This document shows positions 6,620-8,281 of a stretch of DNA of 8,281 bases, piece by piece. Below the pieces are notes generated by a model that ran no database searches, was not told the DNA's origin, and saw nothing but the letters and a program-made list of their open reading frames with translations. Source of the stretch: Christiangramia sp. (GTDB lineage Bacteria > Bacteroidota > Bacteroidia > Flavobacteriales > Flavobacteriaceae); assembly GCA_024644145.1 (NCBI GenBank), contig JAHELO010000056.1, forward strand, positions 1 through 8,281. Direction: 5' to 3'. A program made the position numbers and the translations under genes. How positions within the stretch are numbered: the first letter of the stretch is position 1; each line of letters starts with the position of its first letter.

Positions 6620-7477
6620 TTACGGTTTAATTATTTTCAGCTCAATAATATTAGCCGGAGCTCCTAAGGTCTCGTTAGAGATAAACATACGTCCCGCAGG
6701 GCTAAAGCATATTCCTTCCGGCTGAGAAAACTCTGCGGGATCCAGTAGATGCAAGGCCTTTATTTTTCCCGATTTATTCAGGATAATGACTTTTTGAAAT
6801 TCAGCATCTAATACATAAAGATCATTGGTAACCGGATTAAAGCTAAGGTCTGAAGGTCTAACAAGTTTTCGTGGATTATTAGTCTTTAAAATATCGAAGG
6901 CAGGATCATTATATTTAATCTTTAAAACAGGAGTTTGATCGAGCTTGCTGGTTTTAGGATCAAATGCATAAATCCCTTTATAATCTCCGCGATTGTCCAG
7001 GTTCCGCTCTTTTACAGACAACCATAATTTCCCATCGTTATTTGCTGCCAGTCCCTCTATATTATTCCTGTATTCAAAATTAAGCTGAATCCCTTCTCTA
7101 TCCCGAGGTGTTTCATCCAGGTTCTTAATATTATACAGCTTCCCATTGCTTTCGGCCACCCAGAATTCTCCATTGAGATATGAAAGCGCTTCGTAATCTC
7201 CCGGACCGGCAAATTCATATTGCTTAACTATCTTAGAAGATTTGAGATCAAATACATATATAATCCCATCTTCATCCTGTACACAGGCAATTCTATCGTC
7301 ACTGAGCCAATGAATACCCGAGATTTCGTTTAGTTCTTCAGGGAGATCCCATTTCTTGATGACCTTATAAGATTTCGTGGTATCATTAAAATCATAGTCG
7401 TTTTTCTGGTATAATGCATATACCACGCTAGCCACAACCAGCACTATCATTATAATACCAACGGCCCATCTGTTCAT
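6620..7477 (-). CDS. Membrane-anchored SdiA-regulated family beta-propeller protein
   Basis: A 285-residue protein with an N-terminal hydrophobic segment (about 5-23, VGIIMIVLVVASVVYALY) that serves as a signal anchor, so the remainder faces the periplasm. There is no lipobox Cys. The rest matches the SdiA-regulated family, which is related to NHL/phytase-like propellers. A blade-start pattern recurs five times: EISGIHW (51-57), DYEALSY (94-100), NIEGLAA (139-145), RPSDLSF (207-213) and QPEGICF (252-258), each with an acid followed by a small residue and a hydrophobic one. The family is named for regulation by SdiA in enterobacteria, but this organism need not have SdiA. No enzymatic activity can be assigned; calcium binding or phosphoester-related chemistry has been suggested for relatives. 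A 171-base spacer and a promoter of its own separate it from the ligase operon, so cotranscription is not required. Confidence 0.85.
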   Translation of the reverse strand: MNRWAVGIIMIVLVVASVVYALYQKNDYDFNDTTKSYKVIKKWDLPEELNEISGIHWLSDDRIACVQDEDGIIYVFDLKSSKIVKQYEFAGPGDYEALSYLNGEFWVAESNGKLYNIKNLDETPRDREGIQLNFEYRNNIEGLAANNDGKLWLSVKERNLDNRGDYKGIYAFDPKTSKLDQTPVLKIKYNDPAFDILKTNNPRKLVRPSDLSFNPVTNDLYVLDAEFQKVIILNKSGKIKALHLLDPAEFSQPEGICFSPAGRMFISNETLGAPANIIELKIIKP

Positions 7478-7496
7478 ATATTAAATCTTTGAAAAC

Positions 7497-7527
7497 TAAA
7501 ATTACATTAATGCAGAGCAGACACAAA
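7497..7527 (-). promoter_or_regulatory. Bacteroidota-type promoter of the SdiA-regulated family gene
   Basis: On the minus strand, TTTG (7527-7524) is followed after exactly 19 bases by TAATTTTA (7504-7497), one base away from the TAnnTTTG consensus. Spacing and sequence fit the primary-sigma promoters described for Bacteroides and Flavobacterium. Transcription would start near 7490, about 13 bases before the ATG at 7477. Confidence 0.6.
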
Positions 7528-7587
7528 AAGATTAACAATACTTTGAAATTGTGAGCAATTACAAACCTAACCTATGACCTATCAAAT

Positions 7588-7617
7588 AGTTAACAGCGAA
7601 GTTAAAAGAAAGTTAAA
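7588..7617 (+). repeat. Three phased GTTAA direct repeats, possible activator site
   Basis: GTTAA occurs at 7589-7593, 7601-7605 and 7612-7616, that is with 12- and 11-base periods, about one helical turn, so all copies face the same side of the DNA. Each copy is followed by further A-rich sequence and the last two are AAGTTAAAA-like. They lie between the divergent SdiA-regulated family gene and the micro-ORF array, about 25-55 bases upstream of the ECF-like promoter at 7642. In AT-rich DNA short repeats arise by chance, so this is only a candidate regulator site. Confidence 0.3.
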
Positions 7618-7641
7618 ATAGTACCTTTTATAACATAGTAC

Positions 7642-7667
7642 TGTAACAAAATATTTTTCTTGTCGTC
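7642..7667 (+). promoter_or_regulatory. ECF-sigma-like promoter upstream of the micro-ORF array
   Basis: TGTAAC at 7642-7647 and CGTC at 7664-7667 are separated by 16 bases of T-rich sequence, the arrangement typical of extracytoplasmic-function sigma factors (an AAC-type -35 and a CGT-type -10). Transcription would start near 7674, leaving about 30 bases of leader before the first micro-ORF. No TTTG/TAnnTTTG promoter of good quality is seen here; the nearest -7-like match, TACCTTTT at 7622-7629, lacks a -33 partner. This call is pattern-based only. Confidence 0.35.
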
Positions 7668-7702
7668 TATCCTATATAAACAATCATCAAAATAGATCAA
7701 TT

Positions 7703-7804
7703 ATGCAGACATTAACCATTAACACAAAGAACAGAAAATCGTTTTTAAACAGCGATGCGAAATCAATAGGAAGCAATTTACAAACGCATAGAAAATTCGC
7801 ATAA
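7703..7804 (+). CDS. Micro-ORF 1, basic 33-residue peptide of unknown function
   Basis: ATG to TAA encodes 33 residues with an NTKNRKSF block at positions 7-14, an FLNSDAKS middle and a basic tail ending HRKFA. It has no signal peptide, membrane segment, cysteine or double-glycine leader and is strongly cationic, so a cytoplasmic, possibly RNA- or ribosome-binding role is conceivable but unproven. The main argument that it is real is its relation to the second micro-ORF: over the NTKNRK block the two peptides are identical, although ACA/ACC, AAG/AAA and AGA/AGG differ silently. It follows the ECF-like promoter by about 30 bases and is first in the tandem array. I do not recognise a named family. 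Confidence 0.65.
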   Translation: MQTLTINTKNRKSFLNSDAKSIGSNLQTHRKFA

Positions 7805-7841
7805 TTCAAAAGTAAATCATCAATCTTAAAAATCATCAATT

Positions 7842-7952
7842 ATGACAACTCAAGCAGGAAACACCAAAAACAGGAAATTTTTCATGAAAACGGAAGCGCA
7901 AACCACAGGTATGGGGTTCAATGCAAAGCGAAGATCCCTTAGACTTAGTTAG
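7842..7952 (+). CDS. Micro-ORF 2, basic 36-residue paralogue of micro-ORF 1
   Basis: ATG to TAG encodes 36 residues. NTKNRKFF (7-14) aligns without gaps to NTKNRKSF of the first peptide and is followed by MKTEAQTTG against LNSDAKSIG, with conservative D/E, S/T and L/M exchanges and a shared Ala and Gly. The tail KRRSLRLS is again basic. No signal peptide, cysteine or membrane segment is present. AATCATCAATT directly precedes its ATG, the same unit found before its neighbours. The 37-base gap from the first micro-ORF has no terminator, so the array is probably one transcript. The pattern of silent substitutions supports translation; the function is unknown. Confidence 0.65.
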   Translation: MTTQAGNTKNRKFFMKTEAQTTGMGFNAKRRSLRLS

Positions 7953-7973
7953 TAATATAAAAAATCATCAATC

Positions 7974-8066
7974 ATGAAACATTTAGATAGCAGTATTCAG
8001 ATTTTCCTGGAACACAAGAAAAAAGGAATTATGAACAGAAGGCCTATATTAAATCATAAAGTTTAG
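7974..8066 (+). CDS. Micro-ORF 3, basic 30-residue peptide of unknown function
   Basis: ATG to TAG encodes 30 residues: an amphipathic-looking N-terminal half (SSIQIFLEHKKK, 6-17) and a tail reading NRRPILNHKV. It shows no convincing alignment with the other two peptides, so the case for translation is weaker. In its favour are the same AATCATCAA unit two bases from the ATG, the same strand, the regular spacing (21 bases after the second stop) and similar size and positive charge. A hairpin that could end the transcript lies about 50 bases downstream. Confidence 0.5.
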   Translation: MKHLDSSIQIFLEHKKKGIMNRRPILNHKV

Positions 8067-8113
8067 GAAACCCACCTGTTTAATAAATTCATTACTTTCA
8101 ATTTAATTTGAGA

Positions 8114-8142
8114 ATAGCCGGCATTCTTATGATTCCGGCTAT
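8114..8142 (+). terminator. Weak terminator or attenuator-like hairpin after the micro-ORF array
   Basis: Perfect 8-base arms ATAGCCGG (8114-8121) and CCGGCTAT (8135-8142) with a 13-base loop, GC-rich against AT-rich surroundings. It lies 47 bases after the last micro-ORF stop. Only AATATTT follows it, so there is no proper T-run; it may be an inefficient terminator, a 3'-end stabiliser, or a processing signal. Confidence 0.45.
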
Positions 8143-8196
8143 AATATTTGGTTAAAACTGCATTAAAATATGCTTAAAAATTAACCGCCGGCGGCA

Positions 8197-8236
8197 AACA
8201 TTTGTTTATTTGCACCAATTATCCTGAACAAATGTT
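8197..8236. repeat. Paired AACAwwTGTT palindromes, operator-like inverted repeat
   Basis: AACATTTGTT (8197-8206) and AACAAATGTT (8227-8236) are exact reverse complements of each other, and each is also a near-palindrome with AACA/TGTT arms. Their centres are 30 bases apart, close to three helical turns. This is the arrangement expected for two dimers of a regulator, or alternatively for a hairpin with a 20-base loop. No adjacent start codon is visible to say which gene would be controlled. Confidence 0.4.
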
Positions 8237-8242
8237 AGAGAG

Positions 8243-8276
8243 AATAAAAAATAATCCCAAATTAAAATTGGGACTT
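8243..8276 (-). terminator. Rho-independent terminator of a minus-strand gene beyond the right edge
   Basis: Arms TTGGGACTT (8268-8276) and TAATCCCAA (8252-8260) pair over about eight bases including one G-U wobble, with a 7-base loop. Read on the minus strand the hairpin runs into TTATTTTTTATT (8254-8243). On the plus strand no T-run follows, so it serves leftward transcription from a gene outside the window. Confidence 0.65.
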
Positions 8277-8281
8277 ATCAT

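Larger units (their letters stand above)
7682..7971 (+). repeat. AATCATCAA leader repeat, four copies in front of three micro-ORFs
   Basis: The 9-base unit AATCATCAA occurs at 7682-7690, 7815-7823, 7831-7839 and 7963-7971. In the third and fourth copies it ends two bases before an ATG, giving AATCATCAA-TY-ATG. The first micro-ORF has a degenerate second copy (GATCAATT) directly before its ATG and the exact unit 12 bases upstream of it. The second micro-ORF has two exact copies, 7 bases apart. The unit is either a translation-initiation element in a phylum that hardly uses Shine-Dalgarno pairing, or the trace of a duplicated cassette. Confidence 0.7.
8067..8281. other. Non-coding right-hand region rich in inverted repeats
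   Basis: I see no gene in these 215 bases. They contain four separate inverted-repeat structures: a GC-rich hairpin (8114-8142), the palindrome CCGCCGGCGG (8185-8194), a pair of AACAwwTGTT palindromes (8197-8236), and a hairpin with a T-run on the minus strand (8243-8276). The last suggests that a minus-strand gene ends just beyond the right edge, so this is probably a space between converging genes. Confidence 0.6.

Noticed and set aside
7682..7971. A CRISPR array suggested by the four AATCATCAA copies
   Set aside because: The unit is only 9 bases, the spacing is irregular (16 to about 130 bases) and the intervening sequence is coding, which does not fit repeat-spacer structure.
7703..8066. 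The micro-ORFs as graspetide precursors or substrates of the RimK-like ligase
   Set aside because: The peptides are rich in Lys, Arg and Asn and lack the Thr/Ser plus Asp/Glu core expected of graspetides. They do not end in Glu-Glu like ribosomal protein S6, they are on the opposite strand, and they are over 1.2 kb from the ligase with another gene between.
8222..8281. A 20-codon minus-strand ORF starting at the last bases of the window (MISPNFNLGL...)
   Set aside because: It runs straight through the terminator hairpin and T-run, so its apparent sequence is that of the hairpin; it is more likely the 3' end of a gene outside the window.

Overview
The window looks like chromosomal DNA of a member of the Bacteroidota, most likely a marine Flavobacteriaceae of the Gramella/Zunongwangia/Salegentibacter type. 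I infer this from the AT-rich intergenic DNA, the near absence of Shine-Dalgarno sequences, Bacteroidota-type promoter elements (TTTG ... TAnnTTTG) and the protein sequences themselves. No rRNA, tRNA, insertion sequence or CRISPR array is visible.

Layout from left to right. Positions 1-1846 (minus strand) hold a Tat-exported Gfo/Idh/MocA oxidoreductase followed 6 bases later by a lipoprotein with a 3D (three-Asp) domain, which runs off the left edge. Positions 2044-3034 (plus strand) hold two housekeeping or stress genes, a SlyD-like FKBP prolyl isomerase and an OsmC-family peroxiredoxin, each followed by a clear hairpin terminator. Positions 3094-6448 (minus strand) hold a tightly overlapping three-gene operon: a RimK-like ATP-grasp ligase with an RLAN-type N-terminal domain, a GCS2-family carboxylate-amine ligase, and an N-formylglutamate amidohydrolase-family hydrolase. 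Stop and start codons overlap at both junctions (TAATG and TTGA). The second overlap argues that the hydrolase starts at an internal TTG rather than at the longest-ORF start. Positions 6620-7477 (minus strand) hold a membrane-anchored SdiA-regulated-type beta-propeller with a good Bacteroidota promoter.

The least ordinary part is 7478-8281. Three very short plus-strand ORFs (33, 36 and 30 codons) lie in tandem, and a 9-base unit, AATCATCAA, recurs in front of each. The first two encode clearly related basic peptides (shared NTKNRK block) whose DNA differs mainly at synonymous positions, so they are almost certainly translated. Upstream lie an ECF-sigma-like promoter (TGTAAC-N16-CGTC) and three phased GTTAA repeats. 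Downstream are a GC-rich hairpin, a perfect CCGCCGGCGG palindrome, a pair of AACAwwTGTT palindromes, and a terminator facing left from a gene beyond the right edge.

Two things stand out as possibly undescribed biology. One is the two-ligase/one-hydrolase operon, which looks like a pathway for making or trimming an acidic peptide-like metabolite of unknown structure. The other is the micro-ORF array. I see no sequence evidence that the two are functionally linked.
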